NCBI GenBank assembly: GCA_023387635.1
Contig: JAEWHU010000291.1
Location: 1-13,854, forward strand
Direction of reading: 5' to 3'
Source: Bacillota bacterium
GTDB taxonomy: Bacteria; Bacillota; Clostridia; Lachnospirales; Lachnospiraceae
Length of the DNA: 13,854 nt
Shown here: in pieces, positions 1 through 5,723 of the stretch
Layout of the letters: every line of letters starts with the position of its first letter
How positions within the stretch are numbered: position 1 is the stretch's first letter
Made by a program: the position numbers and the translations under genes
The notes under the pieces: generated by a model
The model's input: only the letters and a program-made list of their open reading frames with translations
Told to the model about the DNA's origin: nothing
The model's database searches: none

Positions 1-240
1 GCCTAATACTCTATCAAATTCTTCAATACCAATCATGATTCTTTGATCTTCAATAGTGGTAACATTATTTAATAATTCTGGTTCTGATTGATGTAATATA
101 CTGGTACGATTTGTACTTTTCTTAACCACCTTCTCTTCAACAAAACTGTCCCACACTTTACATGAAGGGCATTGTCCCATCCACTTTGATGACTCAAATC
201 CACATTCTTTGCAGAAGAAAACCATCTTACTCTTTGCCAT
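1..240 (-). CDS. radA: DNA repair protein RadA (Sms), N-terminal 80 residues, cut by window edge
   Basis: This is the first 80 codons of RadA, a RecA-like ATPase/helicase that helps branch migration and processing of recombination intermediates. The visible part holds the diagnostic N-terminal C4 zinc finger: Cys10-x2-Cys13 (FCKECG) and Cys24-x2-Cys27 (CPSCKVW), within the family-typical run KMVFFCKECGFESSKWMGQC. It ends at GIEEFDRVLG, which in RadA lies just before the Walker A region; that region is outside the window. The ATG at 240 has an AGAATGGAGG ribosome site 5 nt upstream. A second in-frame ATG four codons earlier lies inside that ribosome site and is unlikely to be the start. Its place downstream of clpC matches the Bacillus clpC-radA order, although a small gene with a terminator lies between them here. 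Identity is secure; completeness cannot be judged. Confidence 0.95.
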   Translation of the reverse strand, partial: MAKSKMVFFCKECGFESSKWMGQCPSCKVWDSFVEEKVVKKSTNRTSILHQSEPELLNNVTTIEDQRIMIGIEEFDRVLG

Positions 241-244
241 CTTA

Positions 245-359
245 ACCTCCATTCTGCCAAAGCAACGCGAGTTTGGGCATCAGCACAAACTTGCAAGGTG
301 AATTGATTTTCAATTCACTTTGAGAAAAATCCTAATTTTTCGCATTAACTCCATTTTGT
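245..359 (-). repeat. Hairpin-rich modular repeat in the radA leader (copy A)
   Basis: Read on the minus strand, this segment starts near ACAAAATGGAGTTAATGCGA (359 downwards) and ends with TTGGCAGAATGGAGG (260-246), which is the radA ribosome site. Between the ends are three hairpins: GAAAAAT/ATTTTTC; a perfect 9-bp GTGAATTGA/TCAATTCAC stem with a 3-nt loop (298-318); and GCAAGTTTG/CAAACTCGC with one wobble pair. The same end sequences and the same AAAGYGAATT module occur upstream of purD (11218-11303), and a minimal version lies before clpC. The sharing of ends and modules is seen directly. That this is a genome-wide repeat family is inference. Confidence 0.6.
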
Positions 360-389
360 TTTATCAGAATTTATCTTGATAATTCAAAA

Positions 390-426
390 AGAGCTGTTTG
401 GGATACCTTAACTCCCAAACAGCTCT
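390..426 (-). terminator. Rho-independent terminator after the 137-aa gene
   Basis: A perfect 14-bp stem (AGAGCTGTTTGGGA paired with TCCCAAACAGCTCT) with a 9-nt loop is followed on the minus strand by a T run (TTTTTG). It lies about 30 bp after the stop of the 456-869 gene. It should end that transcript and separate it from radA, which then needs its own promoter or read-through. Confidence 0.9.
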
Positions 427-455
427 AGTAATTTTATACTATCATAGGAATTATA

Positions 456-869
456 CTAAAGTTTAACTACCCTAATTGATGATTTATTACTTTCACCTAA
501 TTCCACGCTAAACATAAGTTTACCGCCTAAATTTGTTTTCATTTTTCCTACATTCGTATCATTGATGAATATTTTATATTCTTTTTCAGCTTCAAGTTCT
601 AAAGTTACTTGCGCATCTTCTAATCCTTCCACTAAAAAAACAACTTCTTTTTCTGTAATTTCAAAATTATTAACCGCTGTTCCAGGAACAGACTCATATA
701 CAAACATACCATTTCTTTCAAGCTTTGTTATTTCTTTAAAAGTTTTGACTTTATATAAATCTCCTTCATGCTCAAAATCTGAAACCTTAGATTTTTTATC
801 TAACATATAATTACCAAAACTGATTGTCCCATTACTTTCTTTTCGTATTAATTCATCTATTACTGACAT
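456..869 (-). CDS. Conserved small protein of unknown function, 137 aa
   Basis: This gene encodes a soluble acidic protein with no signal peptide or membrane segment. The start MSVIDELIRKESNGTISFGN follows a strong AGGAGG site 7 nt upstream. The second half (residues 65-137) alternates short hydrophobic stretches and turns (VVFLVEGLED, VTLELEAEKE, YKIFINDTNVG, GKLMFSVELG), which suggests an all-beta fold. From memory, short proteins of this type occur in Lachnospiraceae, where some annotations call them 'endosialidase'; nothing visible here supports such an enzyme. It sits alone between clpC and radA, with its own terminator and possibly its own promoter. That placement makes a link to protein quality control or DNA repair possible, but it is not shown. 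The coding call is strong because of the ribosome site, the terminator and the length; function is unknown. Confidence 0.8.
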   Translation of the reverse strand: MSVIDELIRKESNGTISFGNYMLDKKSKVSDFEHEGDLYKVKTFKEITKLERNGMFVYESVPGTAVNNFEITEKEVVFLVEGLEDAQVTLELEAEKEYKIFINDTNVGKMKTNLGGKLMFSVELGESNKSSIRVVKL

Positions 870-918
870 ATTTGATCCTCCTAATTATCTTAAATACTTT
901 TCTCATCATATCCTCGCA

Positions 919-946
919 CCTATATGAATGGAACATGTTAATTCAA
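919..946 (-). promoter_or_regulatory. Possible sigma-A promoter for the 137-aa gene
   Basis: On the minus strand TTGAAT (946-941) and TATAGG (924-919) are separated by 16 nt and lie about 50 bp before the start codon. A second -10-like TATAAT lies further upstream near 980 without a good -35. The gap 870-1016 between clpC and this gene is very AT-rich, and I see no strong terminator for clpC in it. Read-through from clpC is therefore also possible. Confidence 0.3.
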
Positions 947-1016
947 AGCTTTTAATACTATATCTATTATATAATATTTGCGGTATAATTTCTACTAGTA
1001 ATAATTAAGAAATGAT

Positions 1017-3461
1017 TTATTTTCTAGTAATATGGATTACTTTGTCGACTAAAGTAATATTAGCTGTATCCCCCTTGCTAATCGTTCCTTCTAATATTGC
1101 TTCTGCAAGTTTATCCTCGATATTAGTTTGCAATGCTCTTCTAAGTGGTCTTGCACCATAACTAGCATCAAAACCTACTTCACAAATAAATTCAACTACA
1201 CCTTCACCTATAGAAAGCTCAATATTCATCTGTTCTTTTGCACGTTTCGTAATAGTTGCTAACATTATATTAACAATACTACTTATATTTTCTTTTGTTA
1301 ATTGATGGAATACAATCATTTCATCAATACGATTAATAAACTCTGGTTTAAAGATACGTTTTACTTCATCCATTACTCCAGATTTCATACGTTTATAATC
1401 TTCTGATTCATCTACAACAGTTGCAAATCCAAGACGTTTTGGTGATATAATATTTGCTGCTCCTGCATTAGAAGTCATAATTATAATTGTATTTTTAAAA
1501 CTTACTTTTCTACCTTGTGAATCTGTAATGTGTCCATCATCTAATACTTGAAGTAAAATATTAAAGACATCTGGATGTGCTTTTTCTACTTCATCAAATA
1601 GAATTACGGAATAAGGATTTTGTCTAACCTTTTCACTAAGTTGACCACCTTCATCATAGCCTACATATCCTGGAGGTGAACCAATAAGTTTAGAAACACT
1701 ATGCTTTTCCATGTATTCGGACATATCAACACGAATCATAGCATTTTCACTGCCAAACATTGCTTCCGCTAATGTCTTTGATAATTCAGTTTTACCAACA
1801 CCAGTTGGTCCAAGGAAAAGAAATGAACCGATTGGACGTGCTGGGTCTTTAAGTCCTACTCTACCTCTTCTTATCGCACGAGATACAGCGGATACTGCAT
1901 CGCCTTGACCTATAACTCTTTCGTGAAGAATCTTTTCAAGGTTTCTAAGCCTTTCGCTTTCTTCTTCTTCTAGTTTTTTAACTGGTATTTTAGTCCAGCT
2001 TGATATAATATCAGCAATTTCGTTTTCACCAACTACAAGTACAGTGTCAAGTTTTTCTTTTTCTGTTTTAACTTGTAATGCACAAAGCTTATTCTTCACT
2101 TCTTCTTGTTGTTTCTTTATATCACCTGCACGTTCATATGCTTCACTCTTTATAGCAAGTTCTTTTTCATTTTCTAAATATTCTAATTTATCTTCTAATT
2201 CTTTCACTTCTGGAGATGTAATATAAGTACTTAACCTTACTTTAGAAGCAGCTTCATCCATTAAATCAATTGCTTTGTCTGGAAGATATCTATCATTTAT
2301 ATATCTACTTGACATTTTTACTGCTGCTTCAATTGCATCATCCGTAATTTTTACCTTGTGATGTGCTTCATAACTATCTCTTAAGCCCTTTAAGATAAGT
2401 ATTGCTTCTTCTTCACTTGGTTCTTCAATGACTACTGGTTGAAATCTTCGCTCAAGTGCCGCATCTTTTTCAATGTATTTACGGTACTCTTCCCTAGTGG
2501 TTGCACCAATTAATTGAATTTCACCTCTTGCTAGAGAAGGTTTTAAAATATTAGAGGCATCAATAGCTCCTTCTGCCCCACCAGCACCAATAATTGTGTG
2601 TATTTCATCTATAAATAATAGTACATTACCATCATTCATAACTTCACTAATTACTTTTTTAATACGTTCTTCAAATTCACCACGGTATTTTGAACCAGCT
2701 ACCATTCCTGATAAATCAAGGGTTAAAACTCGTTTATCTTTTATAATATCAGGAACATTTCCCTCCACAATCTTTGATGCAAGACCTTCTGCAATAGCAG
2801 TTTTACCTACACCTGGTTCACCTACTAGGCAAGGATTGTTTTTTGTTCTTCGACTTAATATCTGTATAACTCGTTGAATTTCTGTATCTCTTCCTATAAC
2901 AGGATCAAGCTTCCCTTCCCTTGCGTATTCAGTTAAATCTCTACTATATTGATCAAGGGTTGGTGTTGAAGATTTCGCTTTGGTTTTTGCCTTATTGGAT
3001 GCATATTCATTCTTTGCTGCATTCATTTCAGCACCAATGGAAGTCAATATATCTACATATAACTTTTGTATATTAATGCCTAAAGTATTTAATAATCTTA
3101 CTGCAATACAGTCAGATTCTTTTAATAAGGATATTAGGATATGTTCAGTTCCTACTAAACCCGCTTTTAATCTTATGGCTTCTTTATAGCTTTGATCTAG
3201 AATACGTTTTGCTCTTGGAGTAAAACCATCCACTTCTACAGCTTCCATTGTATTGTTTGGTGCAATTAATTGATTTACTAATTCCACAACTTTATCGACT
3301 TCAACACCATTTTTTTCAAGTACCTTAGATGCTACACCTTCTGCTTTTAGCAAACCTATTAATAAATGTTCGGTTCCAACATAATTATGGGATAATCCGT
3401 ATGCGATTTCAGAAGCTTTTGTTATAGCCTCTCTTGCATTTTCTGTATATTTATCATTCAT
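1017..3461 (-). CDS. clpC: ATP-dependent Clp protease ATP-binding subunit ClpC
   Basis: ClpC is the HSP100 unfoldase that feeds substrates, including arginine-phosphorylated proteins, into ClpP in the cytoplasm. The 814 residues match the family length. Domains in order: a double Clp-N repeat (about 1-145, with two GTEHxLI motifs); AAA1 with Walker A GEPGVGKT (214-221) and Walker B VLLFIDE (about 281-287); a coiled middle (M) domain at about 405-470; AAA2 with Walker A GPTGVGKT (551-558) and Walker B VILFDE (about 619-624); and the C-terminal D2 small domain. The tripeptide LGF at 677-679 fits the ClpP-docking loop. I place the start at 3461 (MNDKYTENAR), 5 nt after GGAGG; the in-frame ATG at 3473 is part of the ribosome site itself. 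It is the last gene of the GntR-mcsA-mcsB-clpC operon, 94 bp after mcsB. All nucleotide-binding motifs look intact. Confidence 0.97.
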   Translation of the reverse strand: MNDKYTENAREAITKASEIAYGLSHNYVGTEHLLIGLLKAEGVASKVLEKNGVEVDKVVELVNQLIAPNNTMEAVEVDGFTPRAKRILDQSYKEAIRLKAGLVGTEHILISLLKESDCIAVRLLNTLGINIQKLYVDILTSIGAEMNAAKNEYASNKAKTKAKSSTPTLDQYSRDLTEYAREGKLDPVIGRDTEIQRVIQILSRRTKNNPCLVGEPGVGKTAIAEGLASKIVEGNVPDIIKDKRVLTLDLSGMVAGSKYRGEFEERIKKVISEVMNDGNVLLFIDEIHTIIGAGGAEGAIDASNILKPSLARGEIQLIGATTREEYRKYIEKDAALERRFQPVVIEEPSEEEAILILKGLRDSYEAHHKVKITDDAIEAAVKMSSRYINDRYLPDKAIDLMDEAASKVRLSTYITSPEVKELEDKLEYLENEKELAIKSEAYERAGDIKKQQEEVKNKLCALQVKTEKEKLDTVLVVGENEIADIISSWTKIPVKKLEEEESERLRNLEKILHERVIGQGDAVSAVSRAIRRGRVGLKDPARPIGSFLFLGPTGVGKTELSKTLAEAMFGSENAMIRVDMSEYMEKHSVSKLIGSPPGYVGYDEGGQLSEKVRQNPYSVILFDEVEKAHPDVFNILLQVLDDGHITDSQGRKVSFKNTIIIMTSNAGAANIISPKRLGFATVVDESEDYKRMKSGVMDEVKRIFKPEFINRIDEMIVFHQLTKENISSIVNIMLATITKRAKEQMNIELSIGEGVVEFICEVGFDASYGARPLRRALQTNIEDKLAEAILEGTISKGDTANITLVDKVIHITRK

Positions 3462-3466
3462 AATAT

Positions 3467-3491
3467 CCTCCATTCTGACGCATTATCGTCA
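3467..3491 (-). repeat. Minimal hairpin/ribosome-site element before clpC (copy C)
   Basis: On the minus strand a TGACG/CGTCA stem with a 6-nt loop runs directly into AGAATGGAGG, the clpC ribosome site. GATAATGCG and AGAATGGAG resemble the two ends of the longer repeats before radA and purD, as if the hairpin modules between the ends were missing. The match is short, so membership in the same family is tentative. Confidence 0.4.
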
Positions 3492-3555
3492 TTTTATAAC
3501 TAATAGTAACTTTGTACACCAGCACAAATATTTACCTGTGCCTTTCGTACATATA

Positions 3556-4590
3556 CTATTTTATGTTAGGTAACTTGTTTCTAATATATTCTGCCCTAAA
3601 TTTATCTCTTTGAACACTACCAAGATTTCTATCTATCAGACAACTTAAGTTACCAGGTTGAATTTCCATCATTAGTTCATGTATATTATATTCTTTTTCT
3701 AAGCTAACTAATTCTAGCTCAACTCCTAATTTTAATTGCGACAGTAAAGTCATAGCTTCCGTAGGTGTTAACTGTTTTGCATACCGAAGTATACCAAAAG
3801 AACGATGAACCTTATCTTCAATTTCATCGCGATTTGTTGCCAACATATATTCTCGTTGTCTTCTCTCTTGCTTCATCACCTGTTCAACAATACGATTTAA
3901 GCTATTAATAATATCTCTTTCCGTACTCCCTAAAGTCTTTTGATTAGATATTTGATATAAACTTCCAAGACTTTTTGATGCTTCACCATAAGTTCCTCTT
4001 AAAGCAATTCCGTATTGCGAAAGTTCTTCCACTAATTTTTCTATCTTTCTTGATACTGTAAGCGCTGGCAAAAATACCATATAAGATGCTCTAAGTCCAG
4101 TTCCAACATTAGTAGGACAAGAAGATAAATAACCGTACTTCTCATGGAAAGCAAAATTAAGTACTTCATGAATCATATCATCAATACTATTGGCTGCAAT
4201 AAATGCTTCCTCCATATTCATTCCTCCGGTAATGGATTGAATTCGTAGATGATCTTCTTCATTTATCATAATACTGATTTTTTCATCTTCAGATAATATT
4301 AATCCTGTATTTTGATTTTTTTCAACTAACAAAGGGCTTATAATATGCCTTTCCACCATAGCTACTTTGTCTATATCAGCTAATGAATCAACATTACAAC
4401 TATAAAATTTATTACTTGTGTTTTTTTCAAGTACTCCAGTTATTGTTTTAACTTCATCAACTAACTCTTTTGCTTCTTTATCAGTTAGCTTAAGAGAAAA
4501 AGGGTATTTGTTTAAATTTCTTGCAAGGCGGATCCTACTAGATATAATAACATCGCTATTATTTCCAGATTCTTTATACCATTTAGGCAT
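3556..4590 (-). CDS. mcsB: Protein arginine kinase McsB
   Basis: McsB phosphorylates arginine residues on misfolded or regulatory proteins, tagging them for ClpC-ClpP. It shares the catalytic fold of phosphagen (creatine/arginine) kinases. Family motifs seen in the 344-aa product: SSRIRLARN (17-25); NEEDHLRIQ (110-118); CPTNVGTGLRAS (158-169), with the cysteine of the phosphagen kinase active site; and near the C-terminus RDKFRA (328-333), the RDxxRA allosteric phosphoarginine pocket typical of McsB. I chose MPKWYKESG at 4590 as the start because it matches the usual McsB N-terminus and follows GGAGGAG. An in-frame ATG 27 codons upstream would lie inside mcsA. The start overlaps the mcsA stop by 8 bp (ATGCCTAA), which implies translational coupling with its activator McsA. 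Confidence 0.96.
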   Translation of the reverse strand: MPKWYKESGNNSDVIISSRIRLARNLNKYPFSLKLTDKEAKELVDEVKTITGVLEKNTSNKFYSCNVDSLADIDKVAMVERHIISPLLVEKNQNTGLILSEDEKISIMINEEDHLRIQSITGGMNMEEAFIAANSIDDMIHEVLNFAFHEKYGYLSSCPTNVGTGLRASYMVFLPALTVSRKIEKLVEELSQYGIALRGTYGEASKSLGSLYQISNQKTLGSTERDIINSLNRIVEQVMKQERRQREYMLATNRDEIEDKVHRSFGILRYAKQLTPTEAMTLLSQLKLGVELELVSLEKEYNIHELMMEIQPGNLSCLIDRNLGSVQRDKFRAEYIRNKLPNIK

Positions 4591-5128
4591 TATTAATCTC
4601 CTCCTTCTTAATAGTGCGAATTCTGTCTCTAATTTTAGCAGCTTCTTCGAATTCTTCCTTTTCAATAGCATCTTGTAGCTTTATAGATAGTTTATCCAAC
4701 TCTGATAATTCTTCAACTAATTTTTGAGTTTTTGTTACATATCCTTTTGGTTTTTTACCTACATGACTATTCGATCCTTGCACACTGGCCAAACTCTTAT
4801 CTAGGGCACTACTAAAACTATCATAGCACTTACTACAGCCAAATCTACCGATTTTCATAAATTCCTTATATGTTAAGCCGCACTCTTTACAACTAATATC
4901 TTTTGGGGTAGGTTTTACAGTACTATTATCATTCGTATAATAATTGCCTAATATAGTTGATAAAAGACTTCCAAGTGTTAGTTCTTGATTTCCTAATGAA
5001 TTACTTGTATGAAAAGAAGTGAATTCCATAGCGCAATCTTCACACAAATGTTGTTCTTTCTTTTCTCCACCAATTATTTCAGTATAGTACACCTTCGCTT
5101 CATTCTTTTTACATTTATTACATAACAA
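4583..5128 (-). CDS. mcsA: McsA, zinc-finger activator of the McsB arginine kinase
   Basis: McsA binds and activates McsB and, in Bacillus, contributes to metal and thiol stress sensing. The product has 181 residues, close to Bacillus McsA. It has four CxxC pairs: 3/6 (LCNKC), 29/32 (HLCEDC), 80/83 (SCKEC) and 98/101 (GCSKC), and a C-terminal UVR motif at about 137-172 (VEELSELDKLSIKLQDAI then EEFEEAAKIRDRI). The likely start is TTG at 5128, giving M-L-C-N-K-C as in Bacillus M-I-C-Q-E-C, 9 nt after GGAGG. The GTG at 5137 directly abuts the ribosome site, with no spacing, and is improbable. It lies second in the operon, after the GntR gene, and its last 8 bp overlap mcsB. Identity is strong; the exact start is slightly less so. 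Confidence 0.94.
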   Translation of the reverse strand: MLCNKCKKNEAKVYYTEIIGGEKKEQHLCEDCAMEFTSFHTSNSLGNQELTLGSLLSTILGNYYTNDNSTVKPTPKDISCKECGLTYKEFMKIGRFGCSKCYDSFSSALDKSLASVQGSNSHVGKKPKGYVTKTQKLVEELSELDKLSIKLQDAIEKEEFEEAAKIRDRIRTIKKEEINNA

Positions 5129-5160
5129 TAGTAACACCCTCCTTTTCTATATGATTATTA

Positions 5161-5541
5161 CTATTTATCTTTTACAGAAAATTCATTAAATATTTGTTCC
5201 ACCATTTCATGGGCCTCTTCACATGAAATATTTTTGCATACCGCTTTCGCTAATATAACCCTCATGTCAAACATTAATTCTTCCATTGCTTTGCATTTAT
5301 CACAATCTATTGCAATTACCGCACCTTTTCTTCTATCTAGCTTAACATAACCTTCCTGTTTTAAGATAGTATATGCTTTGTTTACTGTATGCATGTTGAT
5401 TCCTATATCTTCAGCTAATTCTCTAACTGATGGTAAATTATCACCTTCTCTAATATCTGCATTAGCAATTCCAAATATGATTTGATTACGAAGTTGGATA
5501 TAGAATGCCTCATCACTATTAAAGTCTATGGTTACTATCAA
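5161..5541 (-). CDS. GntR-family (YtrA-type) transcriptional regulator heading the mcsA-mcsB-clpC operon
   Basis: This is a short one-domain GntR regulator of about 126 aa. Residues 10-75 hold the winged helix: FYIQLRNQIIFGIANADI, then LPSVRELAEDIGINMHTVNK as the recognition helix, then GYVKLDRRKG as the wing. The rest is a helical tail of about 50 residues, as in the YtrA subfamily, with no FCD or UTRA effector domain. The tail carries Cys80, Cys83, Cys102 and Cys107 (counted from the TTG start), including a CDKC motif. The TTG at 5541 lies 8 nt after GGAGG; the GTG at 5550 would overlap the ribosome site. It is followed 32 bp later by mcsA, the position normally held by ctsR. YtrA-type genes usually sit beside ABC transporters, and none is here. 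Autoregulation of the Clp operon is inferred from position and operator-like repeats. Confidence 0.88.
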   Translation of the reverse strand: MIVTIDFNSDEAFYIQLRNQIIFGIANADIREGDNLPSVRELAEDIGINMHTVNKAYTILKQEGYVKLDRRKGAVIAIDCDKCKAMEELMFDMRVILAKAVCKNISCEEAHEMVEQIFNEFSVKDK

Positions 5542-5563
5542 ATCATCCACCTCCTATTGGTTC

Positions 5564-5600
5564 GTTATATTTGTTATATATATACTATAGCAGATATAAC
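5564..5600. promoter_or_regulatory. Operator-like GTTATAT repeats over the Clp operon promoter
   Basis: On the plus strand GTTATAT occurs at 5564-5570 and 5573-5579, and its exact inverted copy ATATAAC at 5594-5600. The inverted pair flanks the -10 box and overlaps the spacer. Short AT-rich inverted half-sites over the core promoter are typical of YtrA/GntR repressors, so this is the likely site for the adjacent regulator. AT-richness makes chance matches possible. Confidence 0.4.
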
Positions 5601-5611
5601 TCTTTTGTCAA
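5584..5611 (-). promoter_or_regulatory. Sigma-A promoter of the gntR-mcsA-mcsB-clpC operon
   Basis: On the minus strand a consensus TTGACA (5611-5606) and TATAGT (5589-5584) are 16 nt apart, with an extended -10 TGC just before TATAGT. The promoter lies about 45 bp upstream of the GntR start. It is the best-looking promoter in the window. I see no CtsR-type heptad repeat (AGGTCAAA-like) around it. Confidence 0.75.
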
Positions 5612-5617
5612 CGAAAA

Positions 5618-5714
5618 ATAGTAGGTAACCAATGGAATATATGAGAATATTTATCAAAAATGATAGTATTCTTGAAATTCTCAACATTTATGTTATCCAT
5701 TGGGCACCTACTAT
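5618..5714 (-). terminator. 97-bp near-palindrome; probable long terminator of the 421-aa gene
   Basis: The arms ATAGTAGGTAACCAATGGA (5618-5636) and TCCATTGGGCACCTACTAT (5696-5714) pair over 19 bp with one 2-nt mismatch. Nested inside are TGAGAAT/ATTCTCA and TATCA/TGATA stems. Read on the minus strand, the structure begins about 10 nt after the stop at 5724 and ends in CTACTATTTTTCG, so it can act as an intrinsic terminator. Its symmetry and length are also compatible with a small MITE-like element with terminal inverted repeats; I see no clear target-site duplication apart from possible TA. Confidence 0.6.
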
Positions 5715-5723
5715 ATAATTTAT

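Noticed and set aside
69..296. Minus-strand reading frame of 75 codons overlapping the radA start
   Set aside because: It runs in a different frame through the well-supported radA N-terminus and the leader repeat, and it has no ribosome site or recognisable protein features.
4591..4671. N-terminal extension of McsB by 27 residues (MLLKRKNSKK...)
   Set aside because: The extension lies wholly inside mcsA in another frame, lacks a suitable ribosome site, and does not resemble the normal McsB N-terminus, while MPKW at 4590 follows GGAGGAG.
5551..5723. CtsR operator at the Clp operon promoter
   Set aside because: I looked for tandem GGTCAAA-type heptads on both strands and saw none; only GTTATAT half-sites are present.
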